Counted from the first letter of the stretch, positions 20,521 through 33,425 are shown. The stretch: 64,000 nt of DNA from Persicaria tinctoria (GCA_037127255.1 JBANSL010000006.1:85918107-85982106); one strand, 5' to 3'. Numbers and translations: made by a program. Notes: generated by a model from the sequence alone, not told the origin.

Positions 20521-21593
20521 ATAGTGTGAGGAGCATTTGCATTGTAATATAGCCTTTGTTTTAGTTATATTGTAGTACATTATACTCTTTGTGGAAGAAG
20601 TCGGAATATATACTATTTTAGTGATTTATATAGATTTGTGGATCCAACATGGTGGATAAGCAAGGCATGGAAGCTAAGAGATCAAAAGAAGAAGGAAAGG
20701 AAGATCAAATGAAGAAGCATTGAAGAAGAAAGGGGAACAAACGAAGGGGAGAAGAAGACACTAGAAGACAACATCCGTTGGGAAGCCGCTAGGAGCCTCT
20801 TTGAGCACTCACTTCGCGAACACATGAAGACATGAAGCTCCCGGACATTGTAGGATCCACTGCCAGCGGATACCCATCGGATACCTAGCAGACGCCGAGG
20901 AGAGGACATGATTGAACCCAATACCAATGGAAGCCAGCGGATACCCAACGGATCCTAGGGTTTTGCTGACAAGGATTTGCTTGATCCATAAGAATAAAAT
21001 CTTAGCCTATTGGGATTCTTTCATATCCAAATTCGGCTATTTTAGGGTTTTTACTATAAATACTTATGTTAGCCTAGGGTTTTTCTCACCATTTTGAAGT
21101 GGTTCCGCCTCCCACTTAGGGAGGACCACTTTGCATCTTTCATAAGTCATGTTTGGCTAAGCACTTTGTAGTTTTGCTCGCGGTTCAAGACATTGGTTTG
21201 GTGTATCGTGGGGGATGAATTTAGGTTTTATCTATCTCTATATTATTTCGTCTCATTTGCTTTATATTGTTGTCTTGTTTCTTTTTCGTGATTAAGTTGC
21301 GCTTTTGTACTACCTCTGCTTCTCGCATGTCAAAATCCAGTAGTGGAAAATATATCTTGCAGGAATGATTCGGGAAACTGGATTATGTAAGAAGATTGTA
21401 AGAGCTGACATCGTATGACAAATAGTTATTCTTAGTTGAAGCTTTCACTAGAATTGACAACCCAAGTGACAAAGCCGACGAGACGGAAATAGTTGCATTC
21501 CAGGACCAAGTGCTACTTGCCCCCTATGCAACAGTTTAGGGACTTAAGGGGGTGATCGACAATTACGACCTACCTAGTTCTATTTATAAACCG
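20521..21593 (+). other. Unassigned LTR-like intergenic sequence
   Basis: No coding signal. 20850-20960 has short tandem-like blocks around AGCGGATACCCA(A/T)CGGAT. A plus-strand TATA-like CTATAAATACTTA lies near 21053, and the following TTAGCCTAGGG and pyrimidine-rich stretch look like an LTR R region, but no second copy exists in the window to define ends. Confidence 0.35.
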
Positions 21594-24121
21594 TGTAACG
21601 ACCCAAAAGTTTGGATATCCGAATATGCCTCCATTAATCCACTTAGAGGATCAATAAGGTTCGGATGATCCAGTTATTCGGGGTACGTTAAGGAATAGTT
21701 TTGAATTCTTCCGTGAGCTTCAGATCTTACGACCGAGTACGAGTTATTACTTAGATTATTTATTTAGCGGAAGCGTAGATAAGTTGTTAAAACAGGGATT
21801 TCGAGCCCCAAAGCAAACGCATGCCAATTGGAGGATAGAACCTGTCCTAGGTAACTATCGCAAAATGGTTTTTGAGCGGAACATAAAGGCGGAATTAAAG
21901 TACAACACATGTCGTGGCCTAGCCGGGTCAAAACGCAAAAGTAATAAGTAGTAAGAAAATACTAAAACATGGTCCATGTCTCTCTCACTCTATCGTCTCA
22001 TAGGCTATGCCCGGCAAACATCCACATATGATCACGCATATCGTGTATCGGGGGTACCTGAATAAAAAAAACAAGAAAGATAACGGGGTCAATCATTGAT
22101 TACTCATACACATATGCACCAGCATACTCTACGAGTACGTAAAAAAACATATAAACGTGATGCGATAAAATTGTAAATACACTATCATGCTCTTAAGGCA
22201 TAATCTGATTATATAATTAAATGAGGTAATGGGTACCCAAATGATAACAATCAACTATATAATCCCTTTCCATATGCTTGGAGGTTACACCACCTTTTAT
22301 CACCAAATTCTTGTAGGATGTGCCAACCTTTATCGAATGTTCGAAGGTTCGGCTACGCCGCAGCTTTTAGGGAATCCCGATAATCACCACACAACAACAT
22401 AGAATAGGATGACCACCTATTATAACAAAGACAAAGAGAAGACAAGGGTTCATTTCATTCCCTATGTTCCGTTCTATGTTATAATTCCGGTTTATACCCT
22501 ACAACAATTCTATGTCGTAAAATATGCATGAATCTATCTCATTACGACACTTATGTGTCACAAGTAACCTCATGAGTAAGTCCATGGGACTTACCCGAAA
22601 TCCGAAGGTAAGCACGGAAACCAACAAACACCAAGTGTAAACACGAATCAAGCGCCTAACAATTGTAATTATATCACATTAGGTTCTTCTTATTAATGCA
22701 TCACATAAACCCATACGGAAAGATAATCACACACATTCATGGCTTATGGACTTGTAAGCTTGGTTAAGTATCCACACTTAACAAGTTATAATCCGGTCAT
22801 ATCATCACGTAATCCTAACCTTTTCATCCTTATTATTGACCAAGTTATGGGTAAACTTCATTTTTCGTATTTTATATGCTCTAAGTTTCGGTTATTCCAT
22901 CATATATTTAACCATATTCTTAGCATTCCCTTAACCAAGTTTTTAATCGAGTCAATATAAACATTATTTACTAAAATTATCATAACTCTTGATCCAACCG
23001 TTGGATCGTCCTCATTTCTAGAGGCCAGTTAGATAACATTGCCATGAACATCAAATTAAGATTTCAGCCGGATCCGATTTTTGGATTGGAAATAAAGTCT
23101 ACATTACAGAGGCACATATATCCATTTTGTTTTTTGACGTTTTTGCTACAAAGCGCAACCAAAACACATAGAGGCTCCACTTTCTAAGCCTTTTCCACAC
23201 CAAAACACATCTATCCTAGAGAGGGGAAGGCGGATGAGAGATTACCTTCGAAGAGTCCCACACAAACGACTCAAGAACACCCTCAGGAGTCCTTCGGAAC
23301 ACCTTCCAAACACCTTGCCATTTTGTCACCAAAAATCCCAAAACATGATTTAGATTCTTACTCAAATTTGAAGAAAAGGCGTTATAAAACATGTTGGAAC
23401 TCAGTTTTGAAAGGAACCAAGAGGACTTACCAAAGATCAAGTTGAAAAACCCAAGGTCCTCCTAGAACACTCCACTGAAGCCCCAAAGACTAGTCAGTTT
23501 GGAGGGAAAATCACCTTGGATTTGAATGTTTCATATATTTATTGAAATCTGATTCAAAGACGGAGCTAAGGGCTCAAGAATCACTCCATTTGGATCAATA
23601 TTGAGGGAGTTATGGCTTTTTGAATGGAAGGCAACCAAAAAGGACTAGCAATGGAGATAGGCTTCTTTTCTCTCCCTTTTCTCTCAAGTGAAGGCTTGTT
23701 CTTTGTGAATGAGTGAGACTGAGCCTTGGGGATCAGATTTAGAGAATGGGAGAGGGCTCTTTTGGTGAAAGCATGGGAGGGGTCATGGGAAAGAGAGTGG
23801 GTGAGATGAATAGGATCCTAGCTTCTCATATGATCAAATCAAAGGGAGTGGGTGAGATGTGTGCAAGGAATGGATGGGGTGGCTGCCCTTATATTAGCAA
23901 GACGTAAATCTCGAGTTCGTGACGCGTTAACATCCGTTATGTTTACAAGATACGAGAAAAGTGGCTCGGGTATATATTTCTTTCATAAAATCCATAATTA
24001 AACCAATGTAAAACCATCCATAAATTTTAAATTTTCCGGGTTTTCATAATCATAAGGGAGGATAATATTCGGACTATCCTACAGATATTTTATAAATATT
24101 AATTAAATTCCGGTCTTTACA
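21594..24121 (-). mobile_element. 3' LTR of a Tekay-like Gypsy element (2,528 bp)
   Basis: On the minus strand it runs from TGTAAAGACCGGAATT at 24121 to TTTTGGGTCGTTACA at 21594, a TG...CA pair common in Tekay/Del elements. A polypurine tract (AGAGGTGGATGGT on the minus strand, 24122-24134) adjoins it, with the conserved GGGACGAGACTTGTTTTAG just before. Chromodomain and integrase remnants lie upstream at 25188-25919. The 5' LTR is not in the window, so no target duplication can be tested. Confidence 0.85.
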
Positions 24122-24134
24122 ACCATCCACCTCT
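24122..24134 (-). promoter_or_regulatory. Polypurine tract of the Tekay-like element
   Basis: AGAGGTGGATGGT on the minus strand directly precedes the LTR start TGTAAAGACC. Two plus-strand relatives in this window have the same tract followed by TGTAAAGG (31630-31642) and TGTAAAGG (63242-63253), which supports the boundary. Confidence 0.8.
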
Positions 24135-25187
24135 AAAACAAGTCTCGTCCCTGAGACCAAAAAGATTTAAACCAGTGGAGAAGGTTTTCAAATTTGAGTC
24201 CTTGAATCGGGCTGAAAGGCACACAATCATCTCGGACGCATCGTCCAAGAATCTCATGTCACCTTTGCCACGATCGTAATAGCCCTGAACAGTTTAGCCA
24301 AGCATGTGATGGCCCCTAGGTCTTAGTGAAAGTTCCACGAGTGCCCCCGTGAAAAGATCGTATCCACTTCGCGAAGCATAACTGGTTTACCCAGATAATG
24401 GAACCTTAAACTCGCTTATTTTCGAATCAATCTCAGAATTCAAGGTGTTTGGTGTCCCGACACGATCTTAAACCTAGACACTCCTAGTCTCAACTCAACT
24501 CGACCCTTGAGAGGTGGGCATCCACCTCTAAGGTCAAAACCCATACTTATCACAAGATCTATTCTCCCAATGGGAGGGTGGATTATCATCCACCTCTAAG
24601 GATCAAACCTATGATCTTACCAAAGATATCTCATCTACACGTTTCTCCTTCCCAATTTCTCATATGGTAGAGGTGGCTCATCCACCTCTAAGGTTCATCC
24701 ATAAGGTCTCACTATAACTTATTCCTCGAACGAGAGGGTGGACTTCATATTCCATCATTCTAAGTTCATATTCCTCTATCAAGATACTCTACTACCAAGC
24801 AACTCCTCCGTGTAGTCAGGGTCATCGTCTACTAACTGTGGAGCATATTAGGGCGTTCCCTAATACCGCTCTCACCTAATAAGGAGTAGCACACATCCAT
24901 GTTACCGTAACTTGCACACGACTGCCCCTCAGGCTAGTGATACCAGGTTACGTAACAAGTGTGTGCTAGCACCCTCAACACATAACTCATCTATACGCCA
25001 TCTAATCATCCCGTCGTAAAATATCACTAAACAGTGATAGCACATCATATCAAGGCATAACATAGCATATCATAGCGGCCACTCATGGGCCCACCACACA
25101 TATAAATCTCATAAGTGCACACTCAGCACTAAAGTAAACACAGAATCATCAAGAATGCAACTAAAGGATAAACATCCTAAGAGACAC
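24135..25187 (-). other. 3' untranslated region of the Tekay-like element
   Basis: No open frame. It contains several copies of the short phrase CATCCACCTCTAAGG (about 24506, 24585 and 24683) that echo the polypurine tract region, possibly generated by slippage in this untranslated part. It also has the plus-strand complement of the conserved GGGACGAGACTTG. It links the chromodomain end to the 3' LTR. Confidence 0.6.
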
Positions 25188-25864
25188 TCACCGGTCGTCT
25201 GATGAGGTAAGGAATATATCCTCACGTGGATCTACATACGAGGCTAACAACTCGTCTAACACTCTCCCATAACATGCCCGTATACTATTCTCTGTCTCCA
25301 ATGTAGCCTCCTCGGGACTCCTCCTAGCCCACTGAATCAAGACCAAAGACACCTCTCTACATCTCAGCTTCTTGACCCAGCGGTCAAGAACGACTATCGG
25401 GCGCTCCACGAAGGTGTGGTCGGGCTCTAACTCAAGACCAAAGTGATCAAGAACATGAATCGGATCGGGCTCTTACTTCTAAAGCTGCGAGACATGGAAC
25501 ACGTCGTGGATGCCAGTTAATGTAGTTGGTAGAGCCAATTTGTAGGCTACCTTTCCTACTCGCTCTAGGATCTCGAATGGTTCTACATAGCTAGGGCTCA
25601 GCTTGCCCTTCATACCAAAACGCCAGATCCCTCTCGTCGGCGATACTCGCAACCAAACATGGTCGCCTACATCAAAAGCCAACTCCTTCCTGCGACGGTT
25701 TGCATACTTCTTTTGACGATCATGTGCGACCCTCATATGCTCGTGAATGCGCCTAGCATATCGACGACTTACATCGCCTCTCGTACAACGCCTCAAAAGG
25801 AGCCATTTGAATCGAAGAATGATAGTTGTTGTTGTACGAGAACTCCACCAGCGGAAGATGTTGT
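25188..25864 (-). pseudogene. Integrase C-terminus and chromodomain of the Tekay-like element
   Basis: Read from 25864 down: the end of the integrase core ([20 protein letters not shown]), then a short gap to the basic region VGDHVWLRVSPTRG, the GKLSPSYVEPFEILERVG block and IHDVFHVSQL, as in chromoviruses. Stop codons follow HVSQL at about 25479-25484. A chromodomain-like stretch at 25409-25260 then reads VLDRWVKKLRCREV and VLIQWARRSPEEATLE. Chromodomains steer integration to modified chromatin. The protein is broken by stops and cut off upstream by an inserted LTR piece at 25865. Confidence 0.82.
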
Positions 25865-26189
25865 TGTTGCAGGAGGAGTATGTGTCTAGTATGAAAGTAA
25901 ATAAAACTAATAAAAGCAAACCAACTCATGTCCAAGCAAATAATTACAAGACTTCTTCCCGTTGTAGTAGAAGGCAGTCAGGATCGATCCACGAGGAAGC
26001 GTGTCAGGGCTCGCCTTTTCATTCCAGAAACTCTCGAAACAGACTCAGGAAGTACTCGGCGTCGACCACTCAGTCGAATAAAATCTGCAAAACAGAGAAC
26101 AGAAACGCAAACAAACGAAGCAAAGACAATCGATCTCGAGTAGTTGTACTCGACGTCGACTACTGTAGCACTCGACGTCGACTAGTGAG
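25865..26189 (-). mobile_element. Athila-type LTR fragment interrupting the integrase
   Basis: Begins on the plus strand TGTTGCAGGAGGAGTATG and shares AAATAATTACAAGAC and GTCAGGATCGATCCACGAGGA-type stretches with 7801-7930 of the Athila-like LTR, at lower identity. It ends in the family motif (CTCGACGTCGACTA twice, 26147-26183). Only the U5-side ~325 bp are present. It breaks the Tekay-like integrase core at 25864 and abuts a LINE piece on its other side. Confidence 0.75.
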
Positions 26190-26640
26190 CCATACTTTCA
26201 TCCGCCGATTTACACAACACACACACGCTTCCTCCGGGACACACCAATGTTTGGCTTTGTCCCCTGTGTGAAGTCGATTCCTGGCGGCTAACCATACAAT
26301 GAACGCCCATTTGCGACTTTGAATACTTCCCCAGATCATTCTCCCCCATTCTACTTTCTCCCTTAGGAGCTCATACAAAGTTCTACATGAAACGGAGTCA
26401 TTCAAGTCCAAAAGATTTTCCAGCCGAGAGGAATCTAACCCATCAGCTTCCAAGGATACCTTAAGGTCTTCCCTCGTGTCAACCACGCTCTTCCCTCGTG
26501 TCAACCACGCTCTTCCAAACCCATGAGTCATTCACCCTCATAGCGGTATCCCACACCCCATCTATAGCAAGGTGGTTCGAGACACACCATCGAAGCCATA
26601 TGCTTGGAATTTGAAGATATGGAATCTTTTCTACGTAAGC
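26190..26640 (-). pseudogene. LINE fragment with zf-RVT domain
   Basis: A minus-strand open frame (start 26531) contains the zinc-binding domain found after reverse transcriptase in plant L1-type LINEs: IWGSIQSRKWAFIVWLAARNRL then a cysteine pair in CVPEEACVCC. Only about 100 residues of the family remain; the polymerase and the 3' tail are absent. A 16-bp phrase (CTTCCCTCGTGTCAAC) is immediately repeated near 26465-26505. Confidence 0.75.
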
Positions 26641-26919
26641 TGGTTGTGCAAAGTTTTTTTTTTGTTCATATAAATAAACGAGCCAAGTATGAACACATTT
26701 TTAAACTCGACTTAAAATTTAGGTTTGGCTCAATTTTGACTTGAGGTTGTTCATATCCTAAATAAACTGAATATGAATAAGCAATATTCGGCTCGTTCGA
26801 CCCGAATAAGAAGAGTAGGGCCGTGGGCCGTGACTCTTCCAACTACCCCACTTGCAGGGGAGTTTCTGGTAATTTTTTTTTATTCGAGGTTTCTGGTAAA
26901 TTTGTACCCTAAATTAGTA
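26641..26919. repeat. Degenerate repeat of the ACGAGCC...GGCTCG type
   Basis: Short phrases such as AAACGAGCCAAG, TTTGGCTCAATTTTGA and ATTCGGCTCGTTCGA resemble 29085-29290 on the other side of the histone gene. This wording is common in plant hAT-like non-autonomous elements, but no clear ends are visible here. No gene. Confidence 0.4.
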
Positions 26920-27147
26920 CTTCCTTCATTTTAAAATATAAGTCGTTTAACTTTCTAACACGTTTTTTAAAAAGTTAAAAACTATACTAAAATATTAACT
27001 TTTCTATTAAAATTTTAAAATAATATTATACTTAATATCAATAAGTATAATATTATTTAATTTTTTTTTTATATTTTATATAATTTTTACCAACTTAAAA
27101 AAACATGCACTAAAGTCTAAACGACTTGTATTTTGAAACGAATGAAG
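26920..27147. mobile_element. Stowaway-type MITE (228 bp) with TA target duplication
   Basis: Terminal inverted repeats of about 35 bp: the left end begins CTTCCTTCATTTTAAAATA, and the right end, complemented, begins CTTCATTCGTTTCAAAATA; both continue into AAGTCGTTTA. TA flanks both sides (26918-26919 and 27148-27149). The interior is AT-rich with no coding capacity. This is the classic Tc1/Mariner-derived Stowaway layout. It lies about 300 bp upstream of the histone transcript. A further small inverted pair ACGGAGTA/TACTCCGT follows at about 27162-27187. Confidence 0.88.
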
Positions 27148-27187
27148 TATTTTAGAGACAGACGGAGTAATTACGTTGTACTCCGTA

Positions 27188-27445
27188 TAATTTACTGGGC
27201 CTCTAAAAATCAAATTTCCCAACCTAAGACAAGCACCAACGCCGAAAATCAACCAATAAGAAGGGAGAATTAAAGGTCCTCGATCCGTGGCTGGTTGAAA
27301 CTTGCAATCTCAGTCGTTCATCGCTACACAGAAAACACACTTACCCCAACAACTAGCCGTCAGATGTTTGTACTAAAAGCACACGGCTAGCCAGTTTTGA
27401 CCGTTCGATTAGGTTGATGACTGACACCTACCCATCATTTTTAAG
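27188..27445 (+). promoter_or_regulatory. Promoter region of the histone H3.3 gene
   Basis: Between the MITE and the presumed transcript start. Candidate sites are TGGGCC (a site-II-like TCP element) near 27197, CCAAT in AACCAATAAG near 27250, and GATCCGTGG near 27283, one base from the complement of the plant histone octamer CGCGGATC. No convincing TATA box was seen, which suits a broadly expressed replacement histone. Sites are by eye only. Confidence 0.45.
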
Positions 27446-27561
27446 GGTCTTTCCCCTCAGATTTTTCAAACTTTTTGTTGCATCGCTCGGGAGAGAGATA
27501 TTGTCCAAGGCTTGAAGCTCGGAAGATCGATCCATCGCTCTGAAGGAGATTGTTTGTCGAG

Positions 27562-28015
27562 GTCAGTTTTCTTGTTTTCTTCTTTCTCCTTTGGGATGGA
27601 GGATCTAGTCTTCTTGTTTCAGTTTTCTGTGGATCTTTTTCAGCGAACTGCGTAGTTTCCTCTTGCCTTTTCCAACTTTTAGGGTTTGTTTTCTTTTTAT
27701 CTGAATAAAAATTCACCCAATTGTTTCAATTCTTTGAGATGCAAGTTCTTTTCCCTGCGATTGGATAACGTGCTTGCTATTTTAGGTTTTTGAATTTTGT
27801 CATAAACCGTTGGTTTTATATCTAGGGTTTCACCATTACACTGTACAGTGGAACGGGAGAATTGCTTCGATTTTTGGGCTGAATTGCATTTGTCGTGCCA
27901 TTGATATTGGTTGTTCTGTTCTTGTTATGTTTCTAAACTGATAATTTAGCCGTACAACCGTTGTGAAATCTGAGTTCTCTTAATGAATTGACATTTGGAT
28001 TATTTCCCTTTGTAG
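27562..28015 (+). other. 5' UTR intron of the H3.3 gene
   Basis: Donor GAG|GTCAGTTTT after TTTGTCGAG at 27561, acceptor CTTTGTAG ending at 28015 directly before the ATG. It is 454 bp and T-rich. Plant H3.3 genes are known to carry a leader intron immediately upstream of the start codon, which in Arabidopsis enhances expression, so it may act in regulation. Confidence 0.8.
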
Positions 28016-28619
<604 letters not shown>

Positions 28620-28872
28620 GTCATCCCCTGTTGGCTGTTCTAAGAATTCTAGGGTTTCTTTTCTACTCGAGTGTTGGTTTCTAAATTACTAAAGATTGTG
28701 TAGGTTAACTACTGCTGGTTCAGATGTGCAGTTAAAAGTGGCTAGTGTGTAATGTGGTCTTGGAAAAGACTAGTAGTTGTGCGCTGTTCTCTTTGGTACC
28801 TTTTTCCGATGTCACACCGAATCGTGTGAACAATGTCATTTAAATGTTGCTTTGTTCCCGTATACTTGTATT
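28620..28872 (+). other. 3' UTR and downstream region of the H3.3 gene
   Basis: T/G-rich sequence with no coding frame, typical of a plant 3' UTR. No exact AATAAA is present; AATGTCATTTAAATG near 28830 is a possible weak polyadenylation context. A tandem duplication follows directly. Confidence 0.5.
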
Positions 28873-29084
28873 TGTTTGTTCCTTGTCTGTATCGACTGTT
28901 TTTAGTTCTTATTGCTGATAGTGTTGTGTTGGGTACGTAGAGGAGACATTTAGTTCCCTAAGACTATCCACAACTAGTTGTTTGTTCCTTGTCTGTATCG
29001 ACTGTTTTTAGTTCTTATTGCTGATAGTGTTGTGTTGGGTACGTAGAGGAGACATTTAGTTCCCTAAGACTATCCACAACTAGG
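28873..29084 (+). repeat. 106-bp tandem duplication downstream of H3.3
   Basis: The sequence from TTTGTTTGTTCCTTG through CTATCCACAACTAG is repeated immediately with a period of 106 bp (CCTTGTCTGT at 28881 and 28987). The copies look identical by eye, so the event is recent. No function is evident; it may extend the transcript end. Confidence 0.9.
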
Positions 29085-29290
29085 GGTGTTATTCGAGCTG
29101 AACAAGCCGAACTTGACATGTTTAAGCTTGGTTTGTTTGTTAAACGAGTTCGAGTCGAACCTAATTTCTAAACGAGCGTTTTATTTTGTTAAAGCTCGGC
29201 TTGTTTAAATAAATGAGCGAGCTTGAGTCGAGCTTTATCGATCCGATCTCGAGTCGAGCTTGAGCTATTTAGTTCATATAACAACTATAA
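29085..29290. repeat. Degenerate hAT-like non-autonomous repeat
   Basis: GGGGTGTTATTCGAGCTGAAC followed by GAACTTGACATG, AAACGAGTTCGAGTCGAAC, AAAGCTCGGCTTG and GAGCGAGCTTGAGTCGAGC is a wording common to many plant genomes and usually assigned to hAT-derived MITEs. The far end and the target duplication were not found. 29291-30179 holds only AT-rich intergenic DNA with a T homopolymer at about 29868-29886. Confidence 0.45.
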
Positions 29291-30179
29291 GGTTACCTCT
29301 TATTCAGTTTTTTTCTTCCCTTTTTATAATATTTTGACACCTCATTTATTTATTTTCTTTAAATCATTTTTTACTTTATTAACCTCTTTTTTTAAAGTTT
29401 TCATATTTTTATCCCACGACTATGAGTTTACCTCATTTTTATCTTTTCTCATCTATTTATACCCTCCATAGGATTTCCACCAATCATAATATTATTAATT
29501 AAATAAAAAATATAAAAATAAATAAAGCAAAATGCTTTTACACATGGACAAGGCACTTCCCACCAAAGTAAACTCTTTCTCCTCTTTATCTTAAGATTTT
29601 GCCTACAACTATTGTATTACCATTTAACAACCTTAAGGTGAGCAAAACCATGTTTACTTATATTCTTGTATTCTCACAAGTTTATCTTCCTGTTTGCATT
29701 TGGAAACTGATGATTTTCCATTCCTCCAAACATTGCTTGCATTCACTGGCGCAATAATTTCCTTCTGAATAAGCAGTGTCATGCAAGCCCACTATCGATC
29801 TCATTCTTGGCATTCTCACTTCAAGCTTCCTTTAGATTGCCATTGTCTAGCGTGGTAAGTGAAAGCTTTTTTTTTTTTTTTTTTTTAAATATATATTTTT
29901 GACAAAAGCATTGTTAGTGAACGCTTTTTTGTTGTTGTGATTCACTTTCATGTGATGATCCGGGGCTTCAGTGATCCACATTTTTCGTCTAATGTTTCAA
30001 TTCTAATTGTAAATCCATGTTGATCTATACATCTACATACATAAAAGGGAGAGTGTGGCAAAAAGCTGACTTACTAGCCCTTAGAGCATCTTTAAACATG
30101 ATACTTATATTGAGTATCATAACTTGTTTTTTGTCATTTCTCTTTTATCCACGTCATTATAATATGAATTTTTTTACAA

Positions 30180-30720
30180 AACAGGCACTTTTTTTGGGAC
30201 AAATTTGCAAAATGTCCACGTTTTTGGACAAATTAGCAAAATGTCCACTATATATACTAATTTCTCAATTTTATTTTATTCTTTTATCTGATTGTTGCCA
30301 TCGTCTCTCCAATCTCTCTCCGCTCCCGATTGAAGGCGATGGAGGTCTTGTTCTCTCCGGCGCCGGATTGGAGGTCTCGATCTCGATCTATGGCGGCGAA
30401 GACCAGACAACGAAGTGGCGGCGAGATCTCGATCGATCTATGGCAGCGAGATCTCGATATCAATCGATCTATAGAGGAGAGATCGAGCGAGATCGAGGGA
30501 GCGTGGCGCCGGAGCCGTTGTATGGTGGCGAGCGACGAAGCGAGCGGCCGGTGCGAGATCGATCGAGCCAGCGTCGGATCCGAGATCTCCTTGAGTGAGC
30601 GAGCGAGGCTGAGCGAGGGAGCGGGAGCATCGCCAGATCTGAAACCTTCGAATCTTGCCAGATCTCGGATCTCCTCGTCTCCTCGGGGCTGAGTTTGATA
30701 TTAGAGCCTCAAGTCAGGAG
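30180..30720 (+). repeat. GC-rich dispersed repeat, copy 2
   Basis: Leader GGACAAATTTGCAAAATGTCC and GGACAAATTAGCAAAATGTCC, then GGCGCCGGATTGGAGGTCTC at about 30358, then GATCGATCTATGG blocks and AGGAGAGATCGAGCGAGATC, matching the reverse complement of 676-1560. This copy lacks most of the long GCGAGCGG low-complexity stretch seen at 850-1080. Arginine/serine-rich open frames cross it but have no recognisable domain. 30721-31359 is intergenic with no feature. Confidence 0.65.
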
Positions 30721-31359
30721 CTCTTGGTGTTCTGAAAGAGCATCGAAAGGTAAATCTCAATATGATATTCTTCATTCGATTAATAAAGGTTCCTGCTATA
30801 ATTAGTAACAAGGCCGCAAATATCCCACCAAATGAGTATTCATGGAGAATGTATGGAAAAAAGCCGATTAAGGGCTCATCTCACCCGAGGTATTGAAAAA
30901 GAACTCTCATTTTCTGTATATCTGCTCTTGATTCGTTGTTTATCCCTTTCATTAGGATGAATTCATGGCACATTATTGGAGGACTCTGTCTGATTAAAGG
31001 TTGATTTTGTGCCAATTTCAGCTGGTGCCTTTGACAAATACGTGCCAACTGGAATCTTGTTGTTTCTCCAACTCATGGTCTTGAATCCTATAGGATTGTG
31101 AATCATATTTTTTTTATCTCATCATGGCTCATCAGCTTGTATTTTGGGTGAAAAAAAAGTTTCATTTATTACCATATAGTTCATTGTCAAATGCACAACT
31201 AAAAAACGGTTAAACAGATAATGTAAGCGGAACAAGAAGGGATAATTGGAAGGAATTGCATACTACAACAGATTGTTCAACTATTTTGTGGAGAAAGGTA
31301 CCTTGAAAAAGTATTGTCATGGGTTCAGTTTTTTTTCTGTTTTAATTTTGTATAGCCTC

Positions 31360-31642
31360 ACGAAGTAGATACATGCATTTTATAAGGGCCCTTATAGACT
31401 GCTTGCTAAGACCCAGTGGAGATGCTATAATGCTTTTCGGGTTATGATATAACAGAGAAGTCGGGTTAAGGATGTGGTAAGGGCCCATATTACATTCTTG
31501 CTATGATCTATTGGCGATATTATGATCACAAAGTGCTTATGAGGTAATGACATGATCCTTGGACTCACCAATTTCAAACTTCATCCCCTATTTTAAAATG
31601 ATTTTAGTCTCGGGGACGAGACTTGTTTTTAGAGGTGGATGA
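31360..31642 (+). mobile_element. 3' end of a plus-strand Tekay-like element, with polypurine tract
   Basis: CACGAAGTAGATACATGC through GGGACGAGACTTGTTTTTAG matches 62935-63241 of the element at the window end with many small differences. It ends in the tract AGAGGTGGATGA at 31631-31642, followed by an LTR start. No coding sequence of the element remains upstream in the window. Confidence 0.75.
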
Positions 31643-33425
31643 TGTAAAGGCTGGGATTTTCGAATCCTAATTTGGTCGAAAAAAAGAGAGTTCAAAATGA
31701 ATTCAAATTGGATTTGAAACTCATTTAGCGGATTCCGACCGGAATATAAAATTTGATGAACAATTTCCATCCTTTTACCTCAAAAAATTCAAAATAATTA
31801 TCGGATAGCAATATCCTTGTTGATTTTAAAAATCTAATTGATTGAGTAGACGAGATTTGGGAAAACTAACATTCGAGAACTAATTTCGGGATTCGAGATT
31901 CGCTTACTCGGGATTTATTTTCGGGTATTTATTTAACCAATTCCACACACTACCCTCACCAACTCCCTCACCATACCTCTTTAAAGTCATCCCTCACCCG
32001 TCATTCACTCATTCATCATTCACCCTCACCTGCTCCTTTCATCCAATCCATCGTTCAATCACCGTCACCTCTCTCTCTCTCCAATGACCACCACCGATTC
32101 CTCTTCCTCCTCATCCCTCCTCATTCTGATGGGAGACAACAGCTAAGCCATCCCCTTTGTCATGTTGAGCAGCAGCAGTCACACCAGCCCGACGTTCCTC
32201 TTCCACCGAAACACCACCAGAACGCAGCCCTGATTCCCCGATTTGCCAAGAACCGGAGGCACCAACGCCACCCCGTCCTCCTCCTTCGTCGAATAGCACA
32301 GTAGCAGAACCGAAGCCAAGAAGGAACCGCCTAGCACCGTCGTCTAGCCACCGAGGCGCCACGACCCCTCTTTGATCGCGAACCAAACTTTCGGTGAGTC
32401 GTTCTCCTTCCTTTTTGATCCAAACCACCCTCGGACTTCACCATCATCCTCAACCCCGTACAACGCAGTTCCAACGAGCCATCGCGAGCCTTCGACGACG
32501 CTCAGACCTCCGATCGAGAGCTCCGAACTGGCGAACTCCCTCGGTAAGCTTCCGCCTTTCCCTCCTCTATTTTCGATTCAATTCTGACTTGGGTCGGATT
32601 GTGGGTGAGTGTCGAGTGTGGTGAGTCGAGTGCGGGGAGTTGGTGAGCTCCTGAGCTCCGGCGAGCTCGATTCAGCGATGAGCGAGCGCGAGCAGCTAGA
32701 AACGGACATGGGCGAGCTGAGAAAGGGCGAGAGAGTAGCAGCGAGCGGGTTGTGCAGGCAACCAGCGAGCGCGAGCGAGGGCGCAAGCCAGCGGGTGCGG
32801 TGATGAGCCTCCAGCGAGCGCGAGCGGCGAGTAGTGAGTGAGGAGCCGGCGGGAGCAGTGATGCGACATCACGAGCGCGGGTATCATTTGATATCAGGAG
32901 GAAGAAGACGTTGACGTGGCTATGGGCCCCATGTCATTTGCAAATTGTATTTGTTTCACTTCACCGGGTTGGGAATATTATAACGGGTTCGGTTCGGTTC
33001 GGTTTTGATTGAAAGCGTTGGTTTGGTTCGGGTTATACGTTTATGTATTTAACTAATTAGTAGTATTTATATTATTATATAACATTATATGAGGATTTGA
33101 AAAATGAAATATTATTTTGAGATATATATAAAGGGTTGGTTTTAGTAAATAAAAGTGGTTTCGATTTTTAAGGGATTCGAAAAGTAATTTCATAAATAAA
33201 TTGAAAAAGGAAGTTCGCGAGTATTTTCAATGGTCGGAATTCTTAACGGGTTGATTCGGATTTCAAAACGGCTTTGGAACTATTTTGGGGATTTATACTT
33301 GTTCGGTGACTGACTCGCATGATGATATGATCGTTTGACTAACAATATGATATGTGTGACTAATAGCATGACTTGTTTGATGAATTATTATAAGTGGATA
33401 AATATTGGTTACCGATGATGATAAA

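Noticed and set aside
27441..27716. 91-codon minus-strand frame over the H3.3 leader
   Set aside because: It overlaps the H3.3 5' UTR and intron in antisense and has no recognisable domain.
32110..32890. Several overlapping GC-rich frames in the Tekay-like LTR
   Set aside because: There are competing frames on both strands, no known domain, and composition bias from the GCGAGCG tract.
32985..33030. Telomere-like GGTTCGGTTC repeats
   Set aside because: The unit is GGTTC rather than the plant telomere unit TTTAGGG and spans only a few copies.
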